A DNA stretch of 8,559 bases from Thermococcus sp. (lineage in GTDB: Archaea; Methanobacteriota_B; Thermococci; Thermococcales; Thermococcaceae): contig JAMOTW010000075.1 in NCBI GenBank assembly GCA_027062125.1, positions 1-8,559 of the forward strand. The letters run 5' to 3'. The notes below the pieces were generated by a model. It was not told the origin of the DNA. It searched no databases and saw only the letters and a program-made list of their open reading frames with translations. The number at the start of each line of letters is the position of its first letter. Positions within the stretch are counted from its first letter, which is position 1. Made by a program: the position numbers and the translations under genes. This document shows, piece after piece, positions 1 through 5,611 of the stretch.

Positions 1-825
1 GAGGGAATAAGCTACGCCGAGGGGCTGGCCGAGGGGAAGGAGCTCTACAACATAACCCCCGAGAGCAACCTCATCGGCCTTGAGGGGCAGAAGACGATAG
101 CCTTCGAGCTCTGGGAGGAGGTTAAGCCAACTCATGTAATCGTTCCCACGGGAAGCGGCAGCAACCTGTACAGCATCTACAAGGGCTTCATGGAGCTCAT
201 AAGGGTCGGTGTCCTCGACGAGATGCCCAGGCTCATAGCGGTTCAGGCTGAGAGGTGCTCCCCGATAGCGAGTGAGGTTCTCGGAATAGAGCCCCGCGCC
301 GAGCCCACAAAAGCTTTGGGGCTCTACGTGAAGAATCCCGTTATGAAGGAGCTCGCCCTTGAGGCGATAAGCGAGAGCGGTGGAACGGCTGTCCTCGTTG
401 GTGAGGACGAGCTCGACCTCGGCCAGAGGCTCCTGGCCAGGGAGGGGATATTCGCCGAGTACGCTTCATCCGTCATAGTCCCGGCACTCCTCAAGCTGGC
501 CGAGGAAGACTACTTCGAGAGGGACGATAGAATAGCACTCATAGTGACCAGCTCGGGCTTGAAGGGCCACTACTCTGAGAGCAGGGAGAAGTTCAGCGTT
601 GGGGGAACGAAGCTCGAGATACTGAGGCTTCTGAGTGAGAAGGAGATGTACGGTTACGAAATATGGGAGGCCCTCGAAAAGCCTCTCAAGTATCAGGCGG
701 TCTATCAGCACCTCCGCGAGCTGGAGAGCATGGGACTCATAGAGGAGGCCCACAGGAGGGGGAGGCGGGTCTACTACAGGGTGACCGAGAGGGGCAGGAA
801 GTTCCTAGAAACCCTCGGCGGGTAG
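1..825 (+). CDS. Threonine synthase-like PLP enzyme (fold type II) with C-terminal winged-helix domain, 5' end cut off by window
   Basis: The reading frame is open from base 1 and ends at TAG 823-825, giving the last 274 residues. The first ~190 are the C-terminal half of a fold-type II PLP enzyme. They include the glycine-rich phosphate-binding loop PTGSGSN (fragment residues 49-55), preceded by a conserved NLIGLEGQKT stretch, then the EGIFAEYASS segment and TSSGLK (~183-188). These resemble threonine synthase (O-phosphohomoserine to threonine), but the PLP lysine lies upstream of the window, so substrate cannot be judged. Residues ~202-274 form a different domain. The order GTKLEILRLL, YGYEIWEAL, YQHLRELESMGLIEE and RRVYYRVTERGR matches a PadR/ArsR-like winged helix with recognition helix and beta wing. 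No stop separates the two parts. The C-terminal domain might bind DNA, making the protein a metabolite-sensing regulator, or only mediate dimerisation. Enzyme family is secure; the exact reaction is not. Confidence 0.85.
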   Translation, partial: EGISYAEGLAEGKELYNITPESNLIGLEGQKTIAFELWEEVKPTHVIVPTGSGSNLYSIYKGFMELIRVGVLDEMPRLIAVQAERCSPIASEVLGIEPRAEPTKALGLYVKNPVMKELALEAISESGGTAVLVGEDELDLGQRLLAREGIFAEYASSVIVPALLKLAEEDYFERDDRIALIVTSSGLKGHYSESREKFSVGGTKLEILRLLSEKEMYGYEIWEALEKPLKYQAVYQHLRELESMGLIEEAHRRGRRVYYRVTERGRKFLETLGG

Positions 826-828
826 AAA

Positions 829-865
829 GGTTTTAAAGCCCCTTTTAAAAGTCAGTCGTAGGTGA
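829..865 (+). promoter_or_regulatory. Promoter and ribosome binding site for the small membrane protein / rpiA pair
   Basis: Two AT-rich TATA-like boxes sit back to back: GGTTTTAAAGCC (829-840) and the palindrome CTTTTAAAAG (842-851). With the usual ~25-base spacing, the first would start transcription near 857-860. That leaves a short leader with the Shine-Dalgarno-like GGTGA at 861-865, five bases before GTG 871. The TATA and ribosome-site assignments are inferred from sequence only. Confidence 0.5.
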
Positions 866-870
866 AGAAG

Positions 871-1239
871 GTGAAGCTGGCTATTGAACACAAGTTCTCA
901 CTCACGGTATACCTCTGGGGACTCATAACGGGGATAATCAGCGGCGTGGCCGCGGCGAGGATAGAATACGGCTGGCTGATAGGGATAGCGATGTACTTCG
1001 TCGTCGACAAGTTCGTGATGGCAGTGATCAAGGAGCTCCCGCCGGAGATTCCGGAGGAGAGGGCCATACTCAAGAAGGCCTTCTGGGGATGGCTCATGTT
1101 CTGGCTCTACTTCACGATGCTCAGCTACTCAATAATGATGCACTTTACACCGCAGTGCTACTCCAATCAGAGCCTGCTCTACCAGATGGTGACGAACGGC
1201 AACGCGACCGTTCCGTGCAACGTAACTCCTGTGGGGTGA
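871..1239 (+). CDS. Small three-helix membrane protein, possibly archaeal EMC6-like
   Basis: This gene encodes 122 residues from GTG 871, chosen because GGTGA (861-865) lies five bases upstream. An in-frame GTG at 862 would add three residues. Three hydrophobic segments are visible at about 9-31, 34-53 and 71-90. The loop between the second and third (KELPPEIPEERAILKKA) is charged. The last ~30 residues carry three N-glycosylation sequons (NQS, NAT, NVT) and two cysteines (C96, C116) that could pair. This predicts N-terminus inside and C-terminus outside. Size, topology and the small-residue first helix (GLITGIISGVAAA) recall EMC6, a subunit of the eukaryotic ER membrane insertase complex that has proposed archaeal relatives. 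I make that link by eye and hold it loosely. The stop lies 4 bases before rpiA, so the two are probably co-transcribed, though no metabolic link is evident. Confidence 0.8.
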   Translation: MKLAIEHKFSLTVYLWGLITGIISGVAAARIEYGWLIGIAMYFVVDKFVMAVIKELPPEIPEERAILKKAFWGWLMFWLYFTMLSYSIMMHFTPQCYSNQSLLYQMVTNGNATVPCNVTPVG

Positions 1240-1243
1240 TGGT

Positions 1244-1927
1244 ATGGAGGAGTTTAAGAGGGCCGTCGCAAGGGAGGCCCTGAAGTTCATCGAGGACGAC
1301 ATGATAGTCGGCCTTGGAACCGGCTCGACTACCGCGTACTTCATCGAGTACCTCGGGAAGCTCATAATGGAGGAGGAGCTCGAGGACGTCTACGGCGTCC
1401 CCACTTCCTACCAGTCCCGGATGCTCGCCCTTGAGAACGGTGTTCCTGTTGTCGGCCTCGACGAGGTCGATGCGATAGACATAGCAGTTGACGGGGCGGA
1501 CGAGGTCGACCCCCAGCTCAACCTCATCAAGGGCCGCGGAGCTGCGCTTACGATGGAGAAGATAATCGAGTACAGGGCAGGAACCTTCCTCGTGCTCGTT
1601 GATGAGAGCAAGCTCGTCGAGAGGCTCGGTCAGAGGATGCCGGTTCCGATAGAGGTCATTCCCGCCGCGTGGAGGGCCATAGCTGAGGAGATAGAGGTCT
1701 TCAACGCGACGGCGGAGCTCAGGATGGCGAGCAAGAAGGACGGGCCGGTCGTGACGGACAACGGCAACTTCATCCTCGACGCCAGGTTCCACCGCATCGA
1801 AGACCCCCTCGACCTTGAGATAGAGCTCAACAACATCCCGGGCGTCGTTGAGAACGGCATCTTCGCGGACATAGCCGACATAGTCCTCGTTGGCACGAAG
1901 GAAGGCGTCAAGAGGCTGGAGCGCTGA
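1244..1927 (+). CDS. rpiA: Ribose-5-phosphate isomerase A
   Basis: RpiA interconverts ribose-5-phosphate and ribulose-5-phosphate in the cytosol. In Thermococcales, which largely lack the oxidative pentose phosphate pathway, it works with the ribulose monophosphate route to supply ribose for nucleotides. At 227 residues it is full length for the family. All signature motifs are present: the phosphate-binding GLGTGSTT (residues 23-30), DGADEVD (83-89), KGRGAALTMEK (96-106), VDESK (119-123) and TDNGNFILD near the end. D83, D86, K96, E105 and K123 match E. coli active-site residues D81, D84, K94, E103 and K121 with a constant offset of two, and E105 is the expected catalytic base. The start ATG 1244 has the ribosome site GGTGAT at 1235-1240, which overlaps the stop of the upstream gene, so translation may be coupled. 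Confidence 0.97.
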   Translation: MEEFKRAVAREALKFIEDDMIVGLGTGSTTAYFIEYLGKLIMEEELEDVYGVPTSYQSRMLALENGVPVVGLDEVDAIDIAVDGADEVDPQLNLIKGRGAALTMEKIIEYRAGTFLVLVDESKLVERLGQRMPVPIEVIPAAWRAIAEEIEVFNATAELRMASKKDGPVVTDNGNFILDARFHRIEDPLDLEIELNNIPGVVENGIFADIADIVLVGTKEGVKRLER

Positions 1928-1941
1928 GGTTTTTCTTTTTT
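1928..1941 (+). terminator. T-rich terminator after rpiA
   Basis: Directly after the rpiA stop, the + strand reads TTTTTCTTTTTT (1930-1941) without a strong preceding hairpin. Archaeal RNA polymerase terminates at such T-runs, so this probably ends the upstream operon. Confidence 0.6.
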
Positions 1942-2037
1942 GCAGGTCTCATTTTGGCTCTTGTTCAAACACGTCATAATCGTACGTATTCTTTCCGTCA
2001 TCCGTTAAGGACGTCCGAACGATAGTGAAAACGGCGC

Positions 2038-2059
2038 TGAAGCTTTTGGAAAAGCTTCA
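2038..2059. repeat. Perfect 10-bp inverted repeat, left side of the gap element
   Basis: TGAAGCTTTT (2038-2047) and AAAAGCTTCA (2050-2059) are perfect reverse complements separated by GG. It lies six bases outside the left GTTTGTAGCTC arm and mirrors the hairpin at the other end. The two-base loop is too tight for a full RNA stem, so the innermost pairs would open, or it may act as a DNA palindrome. Confidence 0.8.
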
Positions 2060-2065
2060 CCAAAA

Positions 2066-2310
2066 GTTTGTAGCTCATCCCAGAGAACGCTCCTGTAACC
2101 GATTTTATCCCCCAAGTGTCCATTTTTCAAGTGAGAACACTTCAAAGAAATCATTGAATCTGGTTTGCTCTCCATTGACGCCCAACGGGCGTCGATTTTT
2201 AAAGTTAAACCCACACCAAAAGAGCAATTTAAAAAGTTCCCAAGTTCAAAAATGGCCATTTAATAAGAAAATCCCTCCGAAGATTAGCTTTCCAAAAAGG
2301 AGCTACAAAC
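2066..2310. repeat. 245-bp segment bounded by exact 11-bp inverted repeats
   Basis: GTTTGTAGCTC at 2066-2076 is exactly reverse-complementary to GAGCTACAAAC at 2300-2310. Similarity continues more loosely outward: the left flank has AAGCTTCACCAAAA and the right flank, reverse-complemented, has AAGTTTGATCAAG. Eleven exact bases at this distance, flanked on each side by a hairpin, are unlikely to be chance. They resemble terminal inverted repeats of a small non-autonomous element. No target-site duplication is obvious. Confidence 0.6.
2174..2196 (+). repeat. GC-rich hairpin followed by a T-run inside the gap element
   Basis: ATTGACGCCC (2174-2183) pairs with GGGCGTCGAT (2187-2196) around the loop AAC. 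It makes ten pairs, one of them a G-U pair that works only in a + strand RNA. TTTT follows immediately. This could be a + strand terminator or a structural core of an RNA. The G-U pair hints that the + strand is the relevant transcript, which is weak evidence. Confidence 0.6.
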
Positions 2311-2315
2311 CTTGA

Positions 2316-2341
2316 TCAAACTTCGCGCAGGCGAAGTTTGA
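2316..2341. repeat. Perfect 11-bp hairpin abutting the 3' end of tRNA-Leu
   Basis: TCAAACTTCGC (2316-2326) and GCGAAGTTTGA (2331-2341) are perfect complements with a four-base loop (GCAG). Only one base separates the hairpin from the tRNA CCA end, so it would fold just downstream of the tRNA transcript. It could mark a 3' processing or termination signal, or be the right end of the neighbouring repeat element. Confidence 0.8.
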
Positions 2342-2342
2342 A

Positions 2343-2430
2343 TGGTGCGGGGGAGGGGATTTGAACCCCTGAACCCCTGCGGGAGTGGATCTTGAGTCCA
2401 CCGCCTTTGACCAGGCTCGGCAACCCCCGC
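2343..2430 (-). tRNA. tRNA-Leu (anticodon CAA), CCA encoded
   Basis: Read on the - strand, the acceptor stem GCGGGGG (2430-2424) pairs with CCCCCGC (2353-2347). It is followed by discriminator A and an encoded CCA (2345-2343). The anticodon stem GTGGA/TCCAC encloses the loop CTCAAGA, so the anticodon is CAA and reads the leucine codon TTG. The T arm AGGGG-TTCAAAT-CCCCT is perfect. A long variable arm (CCC-GCA-GGG core) makes it a class II tRNA, as expected for leucine. No intron is seen. Confidence 0.97.
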
Positions 2431-2463
2431 GTGGAGGGCTCGAAAATAATAAATCCTGGCGAG

Positions 2464-2476
2464 CTTATAAATTTAA
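2464..2476 (-). promoter_or_regulatory. TATA box for tRNA-Leu
   Basis: On the - strand, TTAAATTTATAAG contains a TATA box centred about 38 bases upstream of the mature tRNA 5' end. Transcription starting ~25 bases downstream would leave a leader of about a dozen bases, presumably removed by RNase P. A second AT-rich stretch at 2446-2453 is closer but a poorer match. Confidence 0.5.
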
Positions 2477-2521
2477 CGTGTCCCCCGGATAAATGTCGCT
2501 AGAAAATGGCAGAAACGAGAA

Positions 2522-3190
2522 TCAGAGCTTAACCGGCGCTCCAAAGGCCCTGTCGCCTGCGTCACCGAGGCCCGGAAGTATGTAGCCCTTCTCGTTCAAC
2601 TCCCTGTCTATTGCGGCCACGAACATCTCGACGTTGGGGTGGGCCTCCTTTATCCTGCTTATACCCTCAGGGGCGGCCAGAACGCCGACTATAACGTAGC
2701 GCTTGGCCTTTCCGTACTTCTTGACCTCCTCGAGGACCTTGATGAGCGTCGAGCCGGTCGCTATCATCGGGTCCGCTATGATGACGGTGTCTTCCGGCTT
2801 CACCTGCGGAACCTTAACGTACTTCATCTCTATCTCGAACTTTGGGGCCTTTCCGCGCGAGGCGGAAACGATGCCAACGCGGGCGTGGTCGAGAACCTTG
2901 ATGAGCCCCTCCATCAGCGGAATCGCCGCACGGAGAACCGTTATTATGACGACATTGCGCCTGTCCTTTATGAGCGTCCCCTCCGTCTCCTCGAGGGGGG
3001 TCTTTATCGGAACCTTCTCGACGTCCATCGTCTTGGTCAGCTCGTAGGCCATGTACCTTCCGAGCTTAACGAGCCCCTTCCTGAAGGGTATCGGTCCCGT
3101 TCTCTCGTCGCGAAGCTCCGTCAGAATCTCCATGATGAACGGGCTGTCTTCAAAGGAGTAAACACCTTCCCAGCGTTCGTCCCTCTTCAT
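2522..3190 (-). CDS. upp: Uracil phosphoribosyltransferase
   Basis: This pyrimidine-salvage enzyme makes UMP and pyrophosphate from uracil and PRPP. From ATG 3190 the protein has 222 residues, normal for archaeal UPRT. Diagnostic motifs are LRAAIPLMEG (~86-95), the PRPP-binding loop DPMIATGST (~140-148) within the hydrophobic-acidic strand VIIADPM, and the uracil-binding C-terminal GLGDAGDRAFG (~207-217). An in-frame ATG four codons upstream (3202) would add MVRL. I prefer 3190 because GGTGAG (3200-3195) sits four bases before it, while nothing resembling a ribosome site precedes 3202. The TATA box at 3221-3228 also predicts transcription starting near 3200, after the upstream ATG. The gene has its own promoter, separate from the MATE gene behind it. 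Archaeal UPRTs are often GTP-activated and CTP-inhibited; that cannot be read from the sequence here. Confidence 0.96.
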   Translation of the reverse strand: MKRDERWEGVYSFEDSPFIMEILTELRDERTGPIPFRKGLVKLGRYMAYELTKTMDVEKVPIKTPLEETEGTLIKDRRNVVIITVLRAAIPLMEGLIKVLDHARVGIVSASRGKAPKFEIEMKYVKVPQVKPEDTVIIADPMIATGSTLIKVLEEVKKYGKAKRYVIVGVLAAPEGISRIKEAHPNVEMFVAAIDRELNEKGYILPGLGDAGDRAFGAPVKL

Positions 3191-3194
3191 GAGT

Positions 3195-3235
3195 CTCACC
3201 ATAGCTCGTTAGGCGCTGGGTTTATTAGACTTCCG
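3195..3235 (-). promoter_or_regulatory. upp promoter and ribosome binding site
   Basis: On the - strand, a purine-rich BRE-like GGAAGT precedes the TATA-like CTAATAAA (3228-3221). The predicted start near 3200 is followed at once by GGTGAG (3200-3195), giving a very short leader before ATG 3190. This arrangement decides the start codon. Confidence 0.55.
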
Positions 3236-3259
3236 CCTGCCAATTCCGCCGTCAGTGCA

Positions 3260-4693
3260 TCACTTTTTTGACTCTTCCCCGATAATGCGTCTCATCCAGG
3301 TGCCGCGCAGGAACCAGGCAAGGGCCACCATCGCCGCGATGAAGTTGCTCATTCCCATTCCGAAGAAGACGCCCTTGCTGGTGAAGTCGAAGAGCTCCGC
3401 CAGTGGAATGGTCAGGCCCAGAACCGTGATCGAGGCCACGTAACCGAAGGCGTAGCTCAGCGGTATCCTCAGTCCCCAGAGGCGGAATATCCCGAGGGCC
3501 ATGCTCTTCTTTGTGTGTCCGGCCGAGCTGAAGGTTCTGTTCACGACTATGAAGATGCCGTTGAAGAAGGGTACCGAAATCAGGAAGTACTTGAGGACTA
3601 TCTCGCTCTCCTCTATCACCGCGGGGTCGTTGAGGAAGAGGCGGAATATCTCCACGCGGAAGATGCCTATCATCAGGACCGCGAAGCTGGCTATGGCGAA
3701 GTTTATGACCATCGCCCTCTCCGCTATCCTCTTCGCCCTTTCGTAGTTCTCCGCCCCGACGTTCTGGGCTATCATGGTTCCCATCGCCATGCTTATGCCA
3801 CGTGATATACTCGTCAGGAAGTTGACCAGCCTGGTCGTTATGACGTAGGCCGCGTAGGTAACGTCGCCGAAGCCGAAGATGATCCTTGTAAGTATCACGA
3901 ATCCAAAGCTGTTTGCGGACTGGCCTATACTTGATGGGAGGCCGACCCTGAAGAGCTTTCCGTAAAATTCGAAGTCGGGCTTGAGGCTCTCAATGCTCAG
4001 GCTTATCCCAACGCGATCCGTGAAGAGGAGGTAGAGGCCAATGGCCGCTCCGACGACGTTGGCTATAACCGTCGCCAGCGCCGCCCCGGCCACTCCCATC
4101 TCCGGAAAGCCCAGCCAGCCGAAGATGAGGAGCGGGTCGAGGGCTATGTTTATCGCCACCGTGAGGAGGGTTATCTTGACCGGCGTCTTCGTGTCCCCGG
4201 TGGCGCGCATCAGTGCAGAGAAGGCCATAAAGGCGAAGGAGAATGGCAGTCCGAGGAAGATTATCGTGGCGTAGGTCAGGGAGTAGGGGTAGACGTTCTC
4301 GCTGACGCGCATGAAGTGGAGCGCGTAGGGGAGAATCAGAAGGGCCACTATGGCTGTGGCGACCGAGAAGAGCGTCATGAGTGAGTAGAGCGCCCCGGCC
4401 GAGCGGTTTGCCTTCTCGTACTCCTCGGCACCTATGTACTGACCCACGAAGGCGAAGCCGGCTGTGGTAAAGCCCATCCCGAGGGCCATCAGCGTTCCTA
4501 TTATCGGCCAGACCGTTCCCGGGGCTGAGAGCGCCTCCCTCCCGAGCTTGCCCAGCCAGAAGGTGTCCGTTATGTTGTACACCACCTGGACGAGGTTGTT
4601 CACTATGAGCGGGCCCGCGAGGATGAGGAGGGTTCTCTCTATCGGGCCGTTCAGTATCTGGTCCCTCATTCTCTGGATTTTCTCGCCCTTCAT
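3260..4693 (-). CDS. MATE family multidrug/cation antiporter, PfMATE-like
   Basis: This is a 477-residue inner-membrane transporter with about 12 helices in two homologous six-helix halves, expelling drugs or metabolites in exchange for H+ or Na+. It closely resembles P. furiosus PfMATE. P28, D43, N182 and D186 here match the functional PfMATE residues P26, D41, N180 and D184 with a constant offset of two. These line the N-lobe cation/proton site, and the TM1 proline controls helix bending. Other family stretches include TDTFWLGKLG, RATGDTKTPVK and AMGTMIAQNVGA. ATG 4693 is chosen because it leaves eight residues before MRDQ, exactly as in the second MATE gene; a GTG at 4699 would add two. 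Compared with that paralogue it has about 14 extra residues near the last helices (VASITVLGLTIPLAELF region). It has its own promoter. Confidence 0.93.
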   Translation of the reverse strand: MKGEKIQRMRDQILNGPIERTLLILAGPLIVNNLVQVVYNITDTFWLGKLGREALSAPGTVWPIIGTLMALGMGFTTAGFAFVGQYIGAEEYEKANRSAGALYSLMTLFSVATAIVALLILPYALHFMRVSENVYPYSLTYATIIFLGLPFSFAFMAFSALMRATGDTKTPVKITLLTVAINIALDPLLIFGWLGFPEMGVAGAALATVIANVVGAAIGLYLLFTDRVGISLSIESLKPDFEFYGKLFRVGLPSSIGQSANSFGFVILTRIIFGFGDVTYAAYVITTRLVNFLTSISRGISMAMGTMIAQNVGAENYERAKRIAERAMVINFAIASFAVLMIGIFRVEIFRLFLNDPAVIEESEIVLKYFLISVPFFNGIFIVVNRTFSSAGHTKKSMALGIFRLWGLRIPLSYAFGYVASITVLGLTIPLAELFDFTSKGVFFGMGMSNFIAAMVALAWFLRGTWMRRIIGEESKK

Positions 4694-4709
4694 CTTCACT
4701 CAGACCGCA

Positions 4710-4730
4710 ATCGAAACGCTGCTATAAAAG
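4710..4730 (-). promoter_or_regulatory. Promoter of the first MATE gene, with module shared with the second
   Basis: On the - strand, CTTTTATA (4730-4723) is a clear TATA box about 33 bases from ATG 4693. Just downstream lies CGTTTCGAT (4718-4710). Positions 4710-4729 match 7026-7045, in front of the second MATE gene, at 18 of 20 bases. The CGTTTCGAT block lies between TATA box and predicted start, a typical archaeal repressor position. Confidence 0.65.
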
Positions 4731-4732
4731 GT

Positions 4733-5578
4733 TTATGATTTTTGGTCGCAGGTTGTCCTCAAAAACGCCCTCAGGAAGTCAAGTCCGCCCCCGTAGTTGA
4801 CCACCCCGGGATGAACCGAGAGGTAGAAGGGAATCCCCTCCTCGGAGGCTTTCCTGTAGTCATGGAGGGCGACGGACAGTCTGTCGTCCACCTGGTTCTC
4901 GCCTATGTACCACGTGTACTCACGGTTCCATATCCTCCGCCGGGTTCCGTTGGGGAGTATGAGCCAGTTGGGCATGACAACGGTGAGGTTGTGCTCCAGA
5001 ATGGCCCGGAGGGATTCGTTGTTGAGCGCCCAAGCGGGCGGGAGGAAAAGGGTAAAGTTGCCGAACCCGAGGGGGCTCATCAGGGCGGTGGCGTTGTCGA
5101 GCTTCTCGTTCGCCGTCTCGTAGGAGCAGTTGAACTCGTGGTAGGTGTGCCCGTAGCCGTGGAGCTCCACCCTGTAGCCCCTCCGCTGGAGTTCATGGAG
5201 ATAGTTCACAAAATCCGGGTGATTCCGGAGGCTCCACTCGTCCCCGTAGTGAGTTGTGTCGAAGACGGGAATGACGAAGAGGATCGTGGAGTTCGAGCAG
5301 TTGTACTCATCGAGAACCGCTATAATCTGCCTGATGTCATCGAAGTAGTAGGGGGTGACGTCGTGGACGAGGATTAACGGCGGCTCGTTGCGGGTTTTCC
5401 GTTCCTCCTCTTTTACTGGGATTCCCGAGATGCCCCCGTTTTGGTCTGTGTGGCGAGAAAATCCCCCGTCCGGGGGTGGAGTGTACGGGGCGTTATGGGT
5501 GATGCTCCCGGCCACGACCGCCAGAACGGCCAGGATGATGAGCATGAGTGCGAGGTGCCTGGTCCCCAATGGGTTCAC
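4733..5578 (-). CDS. Membrane-anchored DUF2334 / polysaccharide-deacetylase-like protein
   Basis: The 281-residue protein starts with one hydrophobic helix (residues 8-24, probable signal anchor) and a Pro/Gly-rich linker to ~65. The rest looks like a NodB-type deacetylase barrel of the DUF2334 kind. It has HDVTP (72-76) with the metal-type aspartate D73, HGYGH (140-144) supplying an H-x3-H pair, LPPAW (179-183) and SVHPG (254-258). These correspond in order to the usual deacetylase motifs, so a metal-dependent hydrolase acting on surface glycans is plausible, substrate unknown. Eight N-glycosylation sequons support an extracellular location. GTG 5578 would be nearly leaderless relative to the TATA box at 5601-5611. 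A TTG at 5569, preceded by GGTGA, is an alternative start. The gene sits between two MATE paralogues with 33-39 base gaps, and its stop lies three bases beyond the promoter of the next gene. Confidence 0.8.
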   Translation of the reverse strand: MNPLGTRHLALMLIILAVLAVVAGSITHNAPYTPPPDGGFSRHTDQNGGISGIPVKEEERKTRNEPPLILVHDVTPYYFDDIRQIIAVLDEYNCSNSTILFVIPVFDTTHYGDEWSLRNHPDFVNYLHELQRRGYRVELHGYGHTYHEFNCSYETANEKLDNATALMSPLGFGNFTLFLPPAWALNNESLRAILEHNLTVVMPNWLILPNGTRRRIWNREYTWYIGENQVDDRLSVALHDYRKASEEGIPFYLSVHPGVVNYGGGLDFLRAFLRTTCDQKS

Positions 5579-5600
5579 CGGGTGGTACTATGCATCCGAA

Positions 5601-5611
5601 TGATAAAAAGT
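5601..5611 (-). promoter_or_regulatory. TATA box for the DUF2334 gene
   Basis: On the - strand, ACTTTTTATCA (5611-5601) immediately follows the stop of the second MATE gene and lies about 28 bases from GTG 5578. The spacing suggests a nearly leaderless transcript. It lacks the CGTTTCGAT block of the two MATE promoters. Confidence 0.5.

Larger units (their letters stand above)
2005..2342. repeat. AT-rich non-coding gap with symmetric hairpins and inverted repeats; candidate dispersed repeat or miniature element
   Basis: The gap between rpiA and tRNA-Leu has no convincing gene. It is visibly richer in A+T than its neighbours and is organised symmetrically. A perfect hairpin (2038-2059) is followed by GTTTGTAGCTC (2066-2076). 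About 220 bases later comes its exact reverse complement GAGCTACAAAC (2300-2310), followed by another perfect hairpin (2316-2341). A further hairpin with a T-run sits in the middle (2174-2196). Short open frames occur on both strands (2025-2315 +, 2005-2259 -), but they lack sensible ribosome sites and recognisable domains. The layout suggests a miniature transposable-element-like repeat or a structured RNA. The - strand frame looks like translated repeats I associate with other Thermococcales intergenic regions, a memory I cannot verify here. Outer boundaries are approximate. Confidence 0.5.

Noticed and set aside
1145..1792. 215-codon - strand frame opposite rpiA
   Set aside because: Lies antisense to a gene with an intact active site. 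Such frames are frequent in G+C-rich coding DNA, and it has no family resemblance.
2140..2165. TGATTT-like C box on the - strand inside the gap element
   Set aside because: It deviates from RTGATGA at key positions and no D/D' boxes frame it, so a C/D box RNA is not supported.
2005..2259. 84-codon open frame on the - strand in the gap (and a 96-codon frame at 2025-2315 on the +)
   Set aside because: No ribosome site at a usable distance, no recognisable domain, frames cross perfect hairpins and inverted repeats, and both strands are open at once. Better explained as translation of a repeat.
1928..2342. Remnant of an IS200/IS605-type transposase gene
   Set aside because: Subterminal hairpins invite the idea, but no frame shows a Y1 HUH motif or TnpB zinc fingers, and long terminal inverted repeats are not typical of that family.
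2639..3271. 210-codon + strand frame opposite upp
   Set aside because: Antisense shadow of a clear uracil phosphoribosyltransferase, with a low-complexity charged translation.
4742..5377. 211-codon + strand frame opposite the DUF2334 gene
   Set aside because: Val/Glu/Gly-rich shadow translation; the - strand frame has a signal anchor and ordered deacetylase motifs.
5530..5545. GATGATGA resembling a C box of an archaeal C/D guide RNA
   Set aside because: It lies inside the coding sequence of the membrane anchor of the DUF2334 gene, and no D box (CTGA) sits at a suitable distance.
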